From: Streptomyces sp. NBC_01241
Lineage (GTDB): Bacteria; Actinomycetota; Actinomycetes; Streptomycetales; Streptomycetaceae
Assembly (NCBI RefSeq): GCF_041435435.1
Contig: NZ_CP108494.1
Coordinates: 2,328,501 to 2,392,500, forward strand
Direction: 5' to 3'
Length of the DNA stretch: 64,000 bases
Shown piece by piece: positions 16,980-27,075 of this stretch. Under the pieces are notes generated by a model. It did no database searches. It saw only the letters and a program-made list of their open reading frames with translations, and had not been told where the DNA came from. The translations under genes and the position numbers were made by a program. Numbering within the stretch: position 1 is the first letter of the stretch; every line of letters begins with the position of its first letter.

Positions 16980-17051
16980 GGAAGTGCCCTGTGACCTGCG
17001 ATGATGGGAGTTCTTCACGCTTCCAGCACGCACAACCACGAGGGCACTTCC
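16980..17051 (+). promoter_or_regulatory. Stem-loop in front of transposase start
   Basis: GGAAGTGCCCT (16980-16990) is complementary to AGGGCACTTCC (17041-17051), the latter ending just before the ATG at 17055. In a transcript entering from outside, this hairpin would hide the translation start, a known way for IS elements to avoid expression by read-through. The function is inference. Confidence 0.55.
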
Positions 17052-17054
17052 GAG

Positions 17055-18446
17055 ATGCAATCTTCCCATGCCGCAGCGAGGGTCTCCGCACGGTTTGATG
17101 ATCCGAATCTGGTCGGCTACGGCGGGCTGGCCCCGGTGGTGCGGCTGGCCGAGCGGTGCGGACTGCCCGCACTCGTCGACGAGCACGTCCGGCTGCCGGC
17201 CTCGACGGACGGCACCGGGGCCTTCCCCGCGGCGAAGCTGATGTCGCTGGTCGGCGGCATGGTCGCCGGGGCGGACAGCATCGATGACATGGACCGGCTG
17301 CGGCACGGTGGGCTGCCGCGGCTGTTCAGCGGGGTGCGGGCGCCGTCCACGCTGGGCTCGTACCTGCGCTCCTTCAGCCACGGACACGTGAAGCAACTGC
17401 ACGCGGTGGCCCGCCGGTTCCTACCCGAACTGGCCGCGCACACCCCGCTGCTGCCCGGCGCCGACCAAGTGGCCTACGTGGACATCGACGACACGATCCG
17501 TCGCACCTACGGCTACGCCAAGCAGGGCGCCGGCTACGGATACAGCAAGGTCAAGGGCTTGAACGCGCTGATCGGGATCGTCTCCACCCCGCTGGCCGCT
17601 CCGGTGATCGTCGCCACCCGCCTGCGCAAGGGACCGTCCAACTCCGCCCGAGGTGCGGCCGCGTTCGTCGCCGAATCGATCCGCACCGCAAGAGCGTGCG
17701 GCGCGAGCGGGCTGCTGGTCGTGCGGGCCGACTCCGCGTTCTACGGCGCCAATATCGTGAACGCCTGCCGGGCCCTGGGCGTCCGGTTCTCGGTCACCGT
17801 GCGGATGAACGCCTCGGTCAAGGCCGCGATCGCGGGCATCGACGAAGCCGCGTGGAAGGCGATCAAGTACCCCAAGGCCGTGTGGGACGAGGAGGGGCAG
17901 TGCTGGATCTCGGACGCCGAGATAGCCGAGACCACCTACACCGCCTTCACCTCCAAGCCGAAGAAGCAGCAGGCCACCGCCCGTCTGATCGTGCGCCGCG
18001 TCAAACGGCTCAACCCGGCAGCGGTGCCCGAGGGACAGGGCGCACTCTTCGATACCTGGCGCTACCACGCCGCGTTCACCGACTCTCCGCTCTCCCTGTC
18101 CGATGCCGAACGTGAGCACAGGCGGCACGCTGTCGTGGAACAGGTGATCGCGGACTTGAAGAACGGCCCGTTCGCCCACGCCCCCTCCGGGCACTTCCAG
18201 GCGAACGCCGCCTGGCTCGCGCTGGCCGCTCTCGCGCACAATCTGACCCGCGCCGCCGGCGCCCTGGCGTCCGCCTTCCACGCCAAGGCCACCACCGCAA
18301 CGATCCGCGACCACCTGATCAACGTGCCCGCCCGCCCGGCCCGCTCCGCCCGGCGCCTCACCCTCCACCTGCCCGAACACTGGCCCTGGGCCGACGACTT
18401 CACCCAGCTCTTCGACCTCGTGCACGCGCCACCACCCACAGCCTGA
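17055..18446 (+). CDS. IS1380-family transposase (DDE type)
   Basis: 463 residues from the ATG at 17055 (MQSSHAAARVSARFDD); an in-frame ATG at 17001 would add 18 residues that overlap the regulatory stem-loop. Visible catalytic landmarks are YVDIDDTIRRTYG (first Asp), LLVVRADSAFYG (second Asp) and a C-terminal VEQVIADLKNG with the Glu, in the order expected for the IS1380/IS4-group DDE core. The C-terminus includes the typical FQANAAWLALAALAHNL segment. The gene is intact, so the element may be active. Confidence 0.95.
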   Translation: MQSSHAAARVSARFDDPNLVGYGGLAPVVRLAERCGLPALVDEHVRLPASTDGTGAFPAAKLMSLVGGMVAGADSIDDMDRLRHGGLPRLFSGVRAPSTLGSYLRSFSHGHVKQLHAVARRFLPELAAHTPLLPGADQVAYVDIDDTIRRTYGYAKQGAGYGYSKVKGLNALIGIVSTPLAAPVIVATRLRKGPSNSARGAAAFVAESIRTARACGASGLLVVRADSAFYGANIVNACRALGVRFSVTVRMNASVKAAIAGIDEAAWKAIKYPKAVWDEEGQCWISDAEIAETTYTAFTSKPKKQQATARLIVRRVKRLNPAAVPEGQGALFDTWRYHAAFTDSPLSLSDAEREHRRHAVVEQVIADLKNGPFAHAPSGHFQANAAWLALAALAHNLTRAAGALASAFHAKATTATIRDHLINVPARPARSARRLTLHLPEHWPWADDFTQLFDLVHAPPPTA

Positions 18447-18606
18447 GAAGCCCTGACCACCCCGCCCGCAAGGGCCCGAGACCGCCGAACACGTGGAAGA
18501 GCTGGACAGACCAGCGGCTACTCCCTGCCCGAACAGCCAGATCATCTCGCCAACCGCCAAGACAACCCCGAAACGATCACTCCGGAATCAAGCCGGTGGA
18601 TCCGGG

Positions 18607-19254
18607 TTCAGTCACCGTGCCCCGGACGAGGTGTCGATCGACGAGATCGCGGCTGCGGCCGGGATCTCGCGCCCGTTGGTCTATCACTACTTCCCGGGGA
18701 AGCAGAACCTGTACGAGGCGGCGCTGCGGCGGGCGGCCGACGAGCTGGCGGCGCGGTTCGTAGAGCCGCGTGAAGGACCGCTCGGGGCACGGCTGTTGAG
18801 GGTGATGGGGCGGTTCTTCGACTTCGTCGACGAGCACGGTCCGGGGTTCTCGGCGCTGATGCGGGGCGGGCCGGCGGTCGGCTCGTCGACGGCGAACGCG
18901 TTGATCGACGGGGTGCGGCAGGCGGCGTACGAGCAGATCCTGGCGCATCTGGGTGTCGACGACCCCCCGGCACGGCTGGAGTTGGTCGTGCGGTCGTGGG
19001 TCTCGCTGGCCGAGTCGACGGCGCTGATCTGGCTGGACGGGCGGCGGATTCCGCGCGCGGAGCTGGAGACGCAGCTGGTGCACGACTTCGCGGCGCTGGC
19101 CGCGGTGAGTGCCGCGTACGACACGGAAGTGGCGGGCGTCGTGCTGCCGGTCCTCGCGCAGGAGCCGACGGACGGGCCGTTCGGCGAGCTGTTGAACCGC
19201 CTCTCCGCACTGGCGCCCGCCGTTCCGGCCGTTCCCGCACAGCGGCTGCCGTGA
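18607..19254 (+). pseudogene. TetR-family regulator, 3' part, after IS element
   Basis: Begins with the second copy of the target duplication and continues SHRAPDEVSIDEIAAAAGISRPLVYHYF, the recognition helix region of TetR, followed by about 190 residues of ligand-binding domain ending PAVPAQRLP. With the 5' part it would make a protein of about 235 residues. The reading frame after the junction has no stop, consistent with a recent insertion. The lost regulator lay just downstream of the hydrolase/ferredoxin-reductase operon and may have controlled it. Confidence 0.9.
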
Positions 19255-19320
19255 ACGACGATACGGATCAGCTCACCAGCCCCGCACAGCGGCTGCCCTG
19301 AACGGCGATACGGGTCAGCT
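19234..19320. repeat. 40-bp direct repeat across the TetR stop codon
   Basis: Copies at 19234-19273 and 19281-19320 match at about 37 of 40 bases (start CCCGCACAGCGGCTGCC). Copy 1 contains the stop of the TetR gene; copy 2 contains the stop of the converging ATPase gene (19315-19317). Confidence 0.85.
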
Positions 19321-21351
19321 GAGCAGTTCGCCCTGGAGCGCGGCCGCCAGGCCCACTTCCGCGTTGTCCGCCCGGCCCCGTTCGAAAGCGCGCTGGTAGG
19401 CGGCGTCGCCGACGGCCGCGCGGGCCTGGCGTTCGCAGGCCTCGCGCAGCGGGCCCAGTTCCGGGGTGCCGCGTTGCGGGTGGCCGACCATGCGCCAGTA
19501 GACCTGCCCCGTGCCATAGACCCGGGCGGCGCGGGCGCCCGCGCCCTGGGCGGCGATCGCCGCGGCCAGGATGTCCAGTCCGAGCGCGATGCCGAAGCTG
19601 TCGCGCATGCGGCGCTTGCCCACGAGCATCGAGCGGGCGTGGGCGGCGGACGACTCGGCGTCGCCCTGGAGCAGGGCGATCAGGGCGAGTTGGTAGTCGA
19701 CGTAGCTACGGGTCCAGCACTCGTCCTGGGCGGCGCAGACCGCGCGCAGGGCGCCGGCGGCCTGCGCCGCCTCGTCCAGCCGTCCCAGGCTGGTCAGGGC
19801 GAAGAGCGTGATGAGGTGGCAGCGCAGCCGGTAGGCCGACTCCAGCGGGGTGTCGGCTCCGGTGCTGCGCAGCACCCGGTCGACCAGGCGGAGGCTCGCC
19901 TCGGGGCGGCCGGTCATCAGATGGGTGAGGCCGCACAGATAGGCGGCGGCGAGAATCCCTTCGTCGGCGCCGTCGCGGGCCGCGGCCCTGGTGCACTCCC
20001 TGCCCAGGCGCCGGGCGGCCGGGTAGTCGCCCTGGAGCACGACGATGATGCCCAGCACCCACAGGGCGCGGGTGCGGTGGGGGCCCTCGGCCGGTCCGGC
20101 GTCCAGCGCGCGCTGCGCGTACTCGCGGGTCTGCGGCAGATGACCGCAGCAGCACCAGAAGAAGCCGATCCGGCCCGCCATCTCCTGGGCGGCCACGGTG
20201 TCATGGGCCAGCAGATAGTCGAGGGCGGCGCACAGGTCGGCGTGCGACTCGGCGATGCGGTGGTACCAGAAGATCTGGTCGTCCCCGGTCCAGCCGGCGT
20301 GGGCGTGGCGGGCCAGGCCGAGGAAACAGGCGGCGTGCCGGTCGGCGGAGGACCGTTCCTCGCCGAGTTCGGCGAGCCACATCCGTCCGTACTCACGGAT
20401 GGTGTCGAGCATGCGGTGCCGTACGCCGTCCCGTCCGACGACGGACTTGGCGACCAGGCCGCGCAGCGCCTCGGTCACACCGTCCTCGGTGAGCGGCCCC
20501 TCGGCGCAGACCTGGCGGGCCACGGTCTCGTCGAAGCCGCCGCGCAGGACGGTCAGCCGCGCCCAGAGCAGCCGTTCCAGCGGGGTGCACAGCTCGTGGC
20601 TCCAGCCGATGGCGGTGCGCAGGGTGCGGTGGCGCCGGGGCCGGAGCGAGTCGTCGGACGGTACGTCGAAGCGGGAGCCGATCCGCAGGGCGACCTGTTC
20701 GACGGTGTCCCGGCCGAGGGCTGCCGCCGCGAGTTCGATGGCGAGCGGAATGCCTTCGAGGCGGCGGCAGATCTCGGCGGCGGCCTCGGCGTTGCCCGGC
20801 GCGTCGAGGGGGAGTTCCGGTGCCGTCGCGGCTGCCCGGTCCCGGAACAGGGTCAGTGCGTCGCCTGCGCCCTCGACGGGCAGCGGAGGCACTTCGACGA
20901 GTTGCTCGCCCTTGATGCCCAGGGGCTGCCGGCTGGTGGCGAGCACGGTGAGGCCGGGTGAGGTGGTGAGGATCTCGCCGAGCAGGTGCGCGCACGCGGA
21001 ACGCAGATGCTCGCACGAGTCGAGGACGAGCAGCAGCTCCTTGTCGACGAGCCATTCGCACAGCGCGTCGATGGGCATGCGCAGCGTGTGGTCACGGAGC
21101 CCGACCGCGTTGGAGACGGTCGCGATGAGCAGTCCGTCGTCGTGGAGCGGCGACAGGTCCGCCCACCAGGTCCCGTCACGGTGTCCGGGGGCCGCCTGCC
21201 GGGCCGCACGGACGGCGAGCCGGGTCTTGCCGACACCGCCGCTGCCGGTGAGGGTGGTCAGCCGGTGCGTGGCGAGGGTGTGTTCGAGCCGGGCGAGTTC
21301 CGCTTTCCGTCCGACAAAGCTCGTTGTCTCCTCGGGAATGTTGCTCGCCAT
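19315..21351 (-). CDS. STAND-type ATPase regulator (AfsR/LuxR-like NTPase with TPR-like C-terminus, no HTH)
   Basis: 678 residues. Walker A is GSGGVGKT at 36-43 and Walker B is LLLVLDSCEHL at about 104-114, followed by TSRQPLGIKGE, the sensor/arginine segment typical of AfsR-like NTPases. From about residue 330 to the end the sequence is helical repeats like TPR units. There is no SARP/OmpR domain at the N-terminus and no LuxR helix-turn-helix at the C-terminus, so this is an NTPase scaffold without its own DNA-binding domain. The start at 21351 is chosen for MASNIPEETTSFVGR, the family beginning; a GTG 26 codons upstream is possible. It lies downstream of the pullulanase gene on the same strand. 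Confidence 0.8.
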   Translation of the reverse strand: MASNIPEETTSFVGRKAELARLEHTLATHRLTTLTGSGGVGKTRLAVRAARQAAPGHRDGTWWADLSPLHDDGLLIATVSNAVGLRDHTLRMPIDALCEWLVDKELLLVLDSCEHLRSACAHLLGEILTTSPGLTVLATSRQPLGIKGEQLVEVPPLPVEGAGDALTLFRDRAAATAPELPLDAPGNAEAAAEICRRLEGIPLAIELAAAALGRDTVEQVALRIGSRFDVPSDDSLRPRRHRTLRTAIGWSHELCTPLERLLWARLTVLRGGFDETVARQVCAEGPLTEDGVTEALRGLVAKSVVGRDGVRHRMLDTIREYGRMWLAELGEERSSADRHAACFLGLARHAHAGWTGDDQIFWYHRIAESHADLCAALDYLLAHDTVAAQEMAGRIGFFWCCCGHLPQTREYAQRALDAGPAEGPHRTRALWVLGIIVVLQGDYPAARRLGRECTRAAARDGADEGILAAAYLCGLTHLMTGRPEASLRLVDRVLRSTGADTPLESAYRLRCHLITLFALTSLGRLDEAAQAAGALRAVCAAQDECWTRSYVDYQLALIALLQGDAESSAAHARSMLVGKRRMRDSFGIALGLDILAAAIAAQGAGARAARVYGTGQVYWRMVGHPQRGTPELGPLREACERQARAAVGDAAYQRAFERGRADNAEVGLAAALQGELLS

Positions 21352-21471
21352 GGTCACCGTCGCCGAAACAGGTGGACCGGCCGGTCCCGGCCCGTGGAAG
21401 GGCACGCCGGGGATGCCGTGCTGCGGCACTCCCCGGCGGCTTGCTGCCTCTCAACGTAGCCCTGTCGGCAC

Positions 21472-24400
21472 TCAGTTCAGGGAAAACACCGCCACCGTAC
21501 GCCCCGGGACGGTGAAGCTTCCCGAACTCCTCTCGTACGTGGCCTTCTTGACGGTAGAATCCGCGCCCGCAGCCTGGACGGGATGCAGGGCGTACCGCTT
21601 CCCCGCCAGTGCGGCGATCTGCTGGGTCGTGGTGGCGGGGGTCGCGTTGAGGACGACCACCAGCTTTCCGAGCCGCATGGTGATCACCCCCGGTGTCTCG
21701 TCCTTCCCGGAGAGCGGGAAGGACAGGGCGGACTGCACCTGCCCGGTGGTGGCGAGGTCGAAGTCCTTCTCCGTGGACCGGATGGTGAGCAGGTCCCGGT
21801 ACGCGGCAGAAGCGCCGTCGATCTCGGCGCAGCCGGGGCTGAGCGCGGCGTCGGCCAGCAGGGGCTTCGCGTAGGACCACTTGGACCGGTTGTCTGCGGC
21901 CGGCGGGAGTCCGCGGCCGAAGCCGTTGCCGTCGCGGCAGTCCCAGTGGAGCGCGTTGAACCAGTCGCCGCTGTCGTACGAGTTGCGGTCCAGGGACTTG
22001 GAGCGCAGCAGGTCGCTGCCGGCCTGGGAGAGCGAGGGCCCCTGCGAGAGGGTGGCCGTCGCCATCGCCAGGATCTGCATGCGGGCCCGGTCCGCCGCCG
22101 ATGTGCGCGCCGGGAGCTTGAAGGCGAGCGCGTCGTACAGCGACTCGTTGTCGTGGGCGTCCGCGTAGGCGAGGGCGTCACCGGGGGCCGCGGCGTATCC
22201 GGCGGGAGCGCCGTTGTAGTCGACGCCGGAGCCCTTGACCGTGCGGCCGGAGGAGTCGGTGAAGGTGTAGTCGGCGAGGTTGCCGGTGAGGCCGACCTTG
22301 ATCAGGTCCTGGTAGTGGAGCAGCCGGGCCTTCTGTTCGGCCTTCGTTCCGTTGGCGGTCGAGGTGTTGGGGTCGGTGTAGAGGCCGGTGGCGAAGCCCT
22401 GCACGCCCGGGTCCTCGTCGAAGGGGCTGCCGCCGCGGACGGCGTCGCGGGACCGGTCGGAGAAGGTGGCGATGCCGGTGCCGGCCATGTTCTTCTGGGT
22501 GGCCTGGACGAAGCGGGCGTCGTCGGCGATCTCGCCGAAGTTCCAGCCCTCCCCGTACAGGATGATCTTCTTGCCGTCGACGCCGTCCTTGGCCGTGGTC
22601 AGCGCGTCGAGCGCCTTGCGGACGGCGAGGATGTTGGCCTTGGGGTGGTGGCCCATCAGGTCGAAGCGGAAGCCGTCGACCTTGTACTCCTTGGCCCAGG
22701 TGACGACCGAGTCCACGACGAGCTTGCCCATCATGGTGTTCTCGGGCGCGGTGTTGGCGCAGCAGGTGGAGGTGGCGACGGTGCCGTCGTCCAGCAGCCG
22801 CTGGTAGTAGCCGGGCACGATCCGGTCGAGCACCGACTTGTCGTCCTGGCCGGAGGCCACGGTGTGGTTGTAGACGACGTCCATGACGGTCCGCAGACCC
22901 GCGCCGTTCAGCCCCTGCACCATCTGCCGGAACTCGACGGTCCGTCGCGTGCCGTTCGGGTCGGAGGCGTACGAACCTTCCGGGACGGTGTAGTGCAGCG
23001 GGTCGTAACCCCAGTTGAACCCGTCCTGCGCCGCGGCCTTCGCCACGCAGGCCTGCTGCTCCTCGGAGTCGGGGGCGTACACGGAAAGATCGCAGGCCGG
23101 CTTCTGCTGGGCCGACTTCTTCTCCGGAATGGTGCCGATGTCGAAGGCGGGCAGCAGATGGACGTAACCGGTACCGGAATCCGCGAGCTGCTTGAGGTGT
23201 TTCATCCCGTCGGAGCGGGTGTCGGTGAAGGCGAGGTATTCGCCGGGGTGCTTCGAGGTGCGGTCCGCGATCGAGAAGTCGCGGATGTGCAGCTCCTGGA
23301 TCTGCGCGTCACGCAGGGGGACGGCGGCGGGCTTCCGCAGGCCTGACCAGCCGTGCGGCGCCAGCTCCGGATCGTCGAGGTCGACGACGAGGCTGCGGGC
23401 GGAGTCGGTGGTCAGGGCGGTGGAGTACGGGTCCGTGACCTTGTTGGTGACCATCTTCCGGACGGTGGGCGCCCAGACGTTCACGGCGTACCGGTAGGGC
23501 TTGCCGTTCCAGCTCTTCGGTCCGGTGACCGACCAGACGCCCGTGCGGTCGTCGCGGTGCATGGGGACGGTCCTGCCGTCGAGTTCGAGGGCGACGGTAC
23601 GGGCCGTGGGTGCCCAGACGGACAGGGTGGGGCGGCCGTGGTCGAAGACCGGGCCGAGGGAGGCGGTGGCCGCGTTCTTCCCGTAGAGGTCGTCGAGCAC
23701 CCCCGCGCTCTGTACGCCGGTGGCGGCGAGCAGTGCACCGTTGGCGGCGCGCTGGGTGGCGATCAGCTGGCCGCGCAGCGCCTCGCGCACCCTGTCCCGG
23801 TCCCGGACGTCTACGGTGAACGCCGGGTAGTCCTTGAGGTGCGGGTACTTCGTCCTCTGGGCGTCGCTCAGCGCGGACGGTGCGAGCCGCAGCCACTGCC
23901 CCTCGTCGGACAGCGCCCCGTCGACGACGGAGATGCCGCCGTTCTTGGCGTAGACGAGTTGCTGGCTGGTGGCAGCGGTGGCCTTCACCTTCCATACGAC
24001 GGTGTCGGCGTCGATCCACTGCGCCTCGGACTTGGTGAGGTCGGGGGTGGGGACGCCGCCGGTCTGCGGCAGCAGGTAGCCGGGCGTGGAGCCGAGCATC
24101 CAGACCTCGTGGCCGTAGGTGGCGAGGTCGAGCGACTGGTCGCTGGACAGGTCCTTCTCGTCGCCCTTGTGCAGGATGTAGCTGAGCGAGGTCGCGCCGT
24201 CGGTGAGCGGCACCTCGAAGGTGGCGCCGGAGGCGTCCTTCTTCACCGGCTGGAGCGGCTTGGCCCAGTCGGTGGGGTCCTTGGCGCCGGTCCAGGTGTG
24301 CAGCCCCCAGCCGTCGTAGTCGCCGTCGGCCCGGTAGTAGTGCAGGACGGCCTTGGTGGTGTCCTGCGGCGGGTAGACGCCGTCGGGGGCCTCGTCGGTC

Positions 24401-26784
24401 TGACCGTCGTTGCCCTGCTCGATCCAGACCTGTCCGGTCCTCGCGAGGTCGACGGTGCGCTCCGGACCGTCGGCCGTGCCGTCCTTCTCGACGGTGTACG
24501 GGAGGGAGGAGGCACCCTCGTCGAGCTTGATCCAGGCGAAGGCGCCATAGGCGTCGCGCCCGGTGAACGCGGCCGATGTGCCGCCCGCCTTGAGCTGCCG
24601 GCCGTCGTAGTCGCCGTCCGCACGCCGGTAGTGGACGACGGCGTAGTCGCGCTCGACGGCTACGGGCTTCTCGGCGGCGGGTGCCTGTCCCGCGGTGGAC
24701 GAGGCGAGGGCACTCGCGGTGCGGCCGGCGGCGTCGACGACAACCGCCTTGTACCGCAGGGGCGTTCCGGCTGCCACCTGATCGTCCAGGTGCTGGGTGA
24801 CCTGGTACGGGGCGTGGTCGGCGGAACCGAGCGTGACCCACTTCCCGTTGCCGGTCTGTGCGGCGAACACGACGCGGTTCAGGGATCCGCCGTCGACGTC
24901 CGCGGAGATCTCGACGGTGCCGGTGGCTCCGGCGCTGGGCGCCTTCAGGGTGATCGAGGGCTTGGCGGTGGGGCCGTCCAGGGGCTTTTCCGCGCGCAGC
25001 ACGACGGTGGAGAGGGCAGGCACGGTGACGGTGATCTTCTTATTCGCCGCGCTGCGAACATCGACCGAATTACCGTACAGCGCACGGAAGTTCATACCGG
25101 CGGTCGCGGTGGGCAGCTCGACGGTCCTGGGTCCGGTGCCGTTGTTGGTGGCGACGACGTACTCGGTCGGCTTCTTCGGGTCCGTGCGGGAGAAGGCGTA
25201 CACGGACCCTTCGGCGTAGCGCTCGGTCTGGACGCCGTCGCGCAGGGCCGGGTTCTTCCGGGTGAGCTCGGAGAGCGCGGCGATGTCCCGGTACAGGGGG
25301 TGGCTCGTGTCGTACGCGTCCGAGGCGTGGGTGCGGTCGGTGCCCAGTTCGTCGTCGTCGAGGTAGTCGGCTGTCCTGGACGCGAACATCGTCTGGCGGG
25401 CGTCCTTGTCACCGCCCGCGCCGGTGAAGCCCTGTTCGTCACCGTAGTAGACGACGGGGTTGCCCCGACTGAGGAACATCAGCTCATTGGCGAGCCGGAC
25501 ACGTTGGACGAGTTCCGCGTCGTCGGCCTTCGGGTTGTCCTGCTTGATGAACGACCCGATGCGTCCCATGTCGTGGTTGCCGAGGAAGGTGACCTGTTCG
25601 TAGGCGTTGGCCTTGTCGGTGGTGTAGCGGTAGTCGTCGGCGAACACCGCCGCGAGTTTCGCGGCCGGGGCGCCCTGCGAGGCGTACTGGCGTGCCGCTT
25701 CCTGGAAGGGGAAGTCGAGCGTCGCGTCGAGCCTGCCGCGGGTGACGTAGGGCGAGGTGATGGCGGTGTCGGCGGAGTAGACCTCGCCGAACATGAAGAA
25801 GTCCTTGCGCCCGTGCCTGGCCGCGTAGGTGTCCAGCGCTGTCGCCCACTGGGTCCAGAAGTCCAGGTCGACGTGTTTGACGGTGTCGATCCGGAAACCG
25901 TCGATGTCGAAGTCCCGGACCCACTTCTCGTAGATCTTCTCCATGCCGGAGACGACCTCGGGCCGCTCGGTCCACAGGTCGTCGAGCCCGGAGAAGTCGC
26001 CGTACGTGGTGGACTCGCCGGCGTAGGTCGAGTCGCCCCGGTTGTGGTACATCGTCGGATCGTTGAGCCAGGCCGGGATCTTGTCGCCGGTGTTCTTCGG
26101 GGTGTACGGGAACGAGTCCGCGTCGACCTTCGCCAGGCCCTTGCTGTCGTCGAACGGGCGGCCGTCCCTGTCGAGGTACGGGTAGGCGCCCTTGGGGCGG
26201 TAGCCGTACTGCTTCTCGGCGTAGTCGACGGTGTCCGCGGTGTGGTTGGTGATGACGTCGAAGAAGACCTTCATGCCCTTGTCGTGGGCCTTGTCGATCA
26301 GCTTGGACAGGTCGGCGTTGCTGCCGAAGTGCGGGTCGACCTGGGTGAAGTCGGTGATCCAGTAGCCGTGGTAGCCGGCCGATGCGTCCTTGCCGGTGCC
26401 CTGGACGGGGCGGTTCTTGAAGATCGGGGCGAGCCAGATGGCGGTGGTGCCGAGGCCCTTGATGTAGTCGAGCCGACGGGTCAGGCCCTTGAGGTCGCCG
26501 CCCTGGTAGAAGCCCTTGTCCGTGGGGTCGTAGCCGGTCTCCAGGCGTGAACCGGTGAGTCCGCCGCGGTCGTTGGAGGTGTCGCCGTTGGCGAACCGGT
26601 CGGGCATGACGAAGTAGAACTGTTCACGCGTCAGGTCGTGGCGTGCGGGTTCGGCGGCCAGCCGGGCGTCCGAGGGCGGGTCCGGCGGTCTCGGCGCGGC
26701 GGACGCGGATGCTGCCGGGACGACGGGAAGGAGCGCCGCGCAGAGTGCTGCTACGGCTCCCCGTCTGAGGGTGGAACGGGACAC
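21472..26784 (-). CDS. pulA: Secreted bifunctional alpha-amylase/pullulanase
   Basis: 1770 residues. GTG at 26784 with AAGGAGA eight bases upstream; signal peptide to about ASA29. First GH13 catalytic domain about 45-570: DVITNH (176-181), nucleophile Asp300 in [10 protein letters not shown], acid/base Glu334 in MFGEV, Asp405 in LGNHDMG. In the middle come an Ig-like segment and two PUD-type repeats, each with the motif [11 protein letters not shown]. Second GH13 domain of the pullulanase type about 1080-1770: DVVYNHT, Asp1375 in [11 protein letters not shown], Glu1412 in YGEGWNFGE, Asp1545 in HDN. It therefore cuts both alpha-1,4 and alpha-1,6 links of starch and pullulan outside the cell and feeds the MalEFG importer. 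Confidence 0.95.
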   Translation of the reverse strand: MSRSTLRRGAVAALCAALLPVVPAASASAAPRPPDPPSDARLAAEPARHDLTREQFYFVMPDRFANGDTSNDRGGLTGSRLETGYDPTDKGFYQGGDLKGLTRRLDYIKGLGTTAIWLAPIFKNRPVQGTGKDASAGYHGYWITDFTQVDPHFGSNADLSKLIDKAHDKGMKVFFDVITNHTADTVDYAEKQYGYRPKGAYPYLDRDGRPFDDSKGLAKVDADSFPYTPKNTGDKIPAWLNDPTMYHNRGDSTYAGESTTYGDFSGLDDLWTERPEVVSGMEKIYEKWVRDFDIDGFRIDTVKHVDLDFWTQWATALDTYAARHGRKDFFMFGEVYSADTAITSPYVTRGRLDATLDFPFQEAARQYASQGAPAAKLAAVFADDYRYTTDKANAYEQVTFLGNHDMGRIGSFIKQDNPKADDAELVQRVRLANELMFLSRGNPVVYYGDEQGFTGAGGDKDARQTMFASRTADYLDDDELGTDRTHASDAYDTSHPLYRDIAALSELTRKNPALRDGVQTERYAEGSVYAFSRTDPKKPTEYVVATNNGTGPRTVELPTATAGMNFRALYGNSVDVRSAANKKITVTVPALSTVVLRAEKPLDGPTAKPSITLKAPSAGATGTVEISADVDGGSLNRVVFAAQTGNGKWVTLGSADHAPYQVTQHLDDQVAAGTPLRYKAVVVDAAGRTASALASSTAGQAPAAEKPVAVERDYAVVHYRRADGDYDGRQLKAGGTSAAFTGRDAYGAFAWIKLDEGASSLPYTVEKDGTADGPERTVDLARTGQVWIEQGNDGQTDEAPDGVYPPQDTTKAVLHYYRADGDYDGWGLHTWTGAKDPTDWAKPLQPVKKDASGATFEVPLTDGATSLSYILHKGDEKDLSSDQSLDLATYGHEVWMLGSTPGYLLPQTGGVPTPDLTKSEAQWIDADTVVWKVKATAATSQQLVYAKNGGISVVDGALSDEGQWLRLAPSALSDAQRTKYPHLKDYPAFTVDVRDRDRVREALRGQLIATQRAANGALLAATGVQSAGVLDDLYGKNAATASLGPVFDHGRPTLSVWAPTARTVALELDGRTVPMHRDDRTGVWSVTGPKSWNGKPYRYAVNVWAPTVRKMVTNKVTDPYSTALTTDSARSLVVDLDDPELAPHGWSGLRKPAAVPLRDAQIQELHIRDFSIADRTSKHPGEYLAFTDTRSDGMKHLKQLADSGTGYVHLLPAFDIGTIPEKKSAQQKPACDLSVYAPDSEEQQACVAKAAAQDGFNWGYDPLHYTVPEGSYASDPNGTRRTVEFRQMVQGLNGAGLRTVMDVVYNHTVASGQDDKSVLDRIVPGYYQRLLDDGTVATSTCCANTAPENTMMGKLVVDSVVTWAKEYKVDGFRFDLMGHHPKANILAVRKALDALTTAKDGVDGKKIILYGEGWNFGEIADDARFVQATQKNMAGTGIATFSDRSRDAVRGGSPFDEDPGVQGFATGLYTDPNTSTANGTKAEQKARLLHYQDLIKVGLTGNLADYTFTDSSGRTVKGSGVDYNGAPAGYAAAPGDALAYADAHDNESLYDALAFKLPARTSAADRARMQILAMATATLSQGPSLSQAGSDLLRSKSLDRNSYDSGDWFNALHWDCRDGNGFGRGLPPAADNRSKWSYAKPLLADAALSPGCAEIDGASAAYRDLLTIRSTEKDFDLATTGQVQSALSFPLSGKDETPGVITMRLGKLVVVLNATPATTTQQIAALAGKRYALHPVQAAGADSTVKKATYERSSGSFTVPGRTVAVFSLN

Positions 26785-27075
26785 GGGCGGGGTCTCCTTG
26801 CGTGCGGGATGTGGTTCTCGGGGCGGGCGGACTTGCCGGGCACCGGGAGAGGGGCGGGCGCTCCTCCCCCGGTGCCGGACGCCCACGTGAAGGCGGCGGT
26901 GCGCCGGGAGGGGAGGTTTCGGGGTGATCCCCGCAGGGGTACGCGGTCATGAGGCGCTTCGCTCACGGTGACGGACGAGTCCGCGTCATCCGGGGAGACG
27001 CCCCGACGTGTCCCCGGACCCCGGGTCACCTGCCGGCCCGGGGCGCCGGGGTCGGCCCCGGACCGGTCACCGGTG

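Larger units (their letters stand above)
16933..18606 (+). mobile_element. IS1380-family insertion sequence, complete
   Basis: 1674 bp bounded by a perfect 16-bp terminal inverted repeat: CCCGGATCCACCGGCT at 16933-16948 and its complement at 18591-18606, with partial extension to about 23 bp. It is flanked by the 5-bp direct repeat TTCAG and carries one intact transposase gene. Near-perfect ends, an open transposase and an exact target duplication all point to a recent insertion. It splits a TetR gene. Confidence 0.95.

Noticed and set aside
23353..26550. A 1065-residue open frame antisense to the pullulanase gene
   Set aside because: It has Val/Gly/Arg-rich composition and no motif, and lies fully opposite a gene with two intact catalytic domains. 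Long antisense frames are usual in high-GC DNA.
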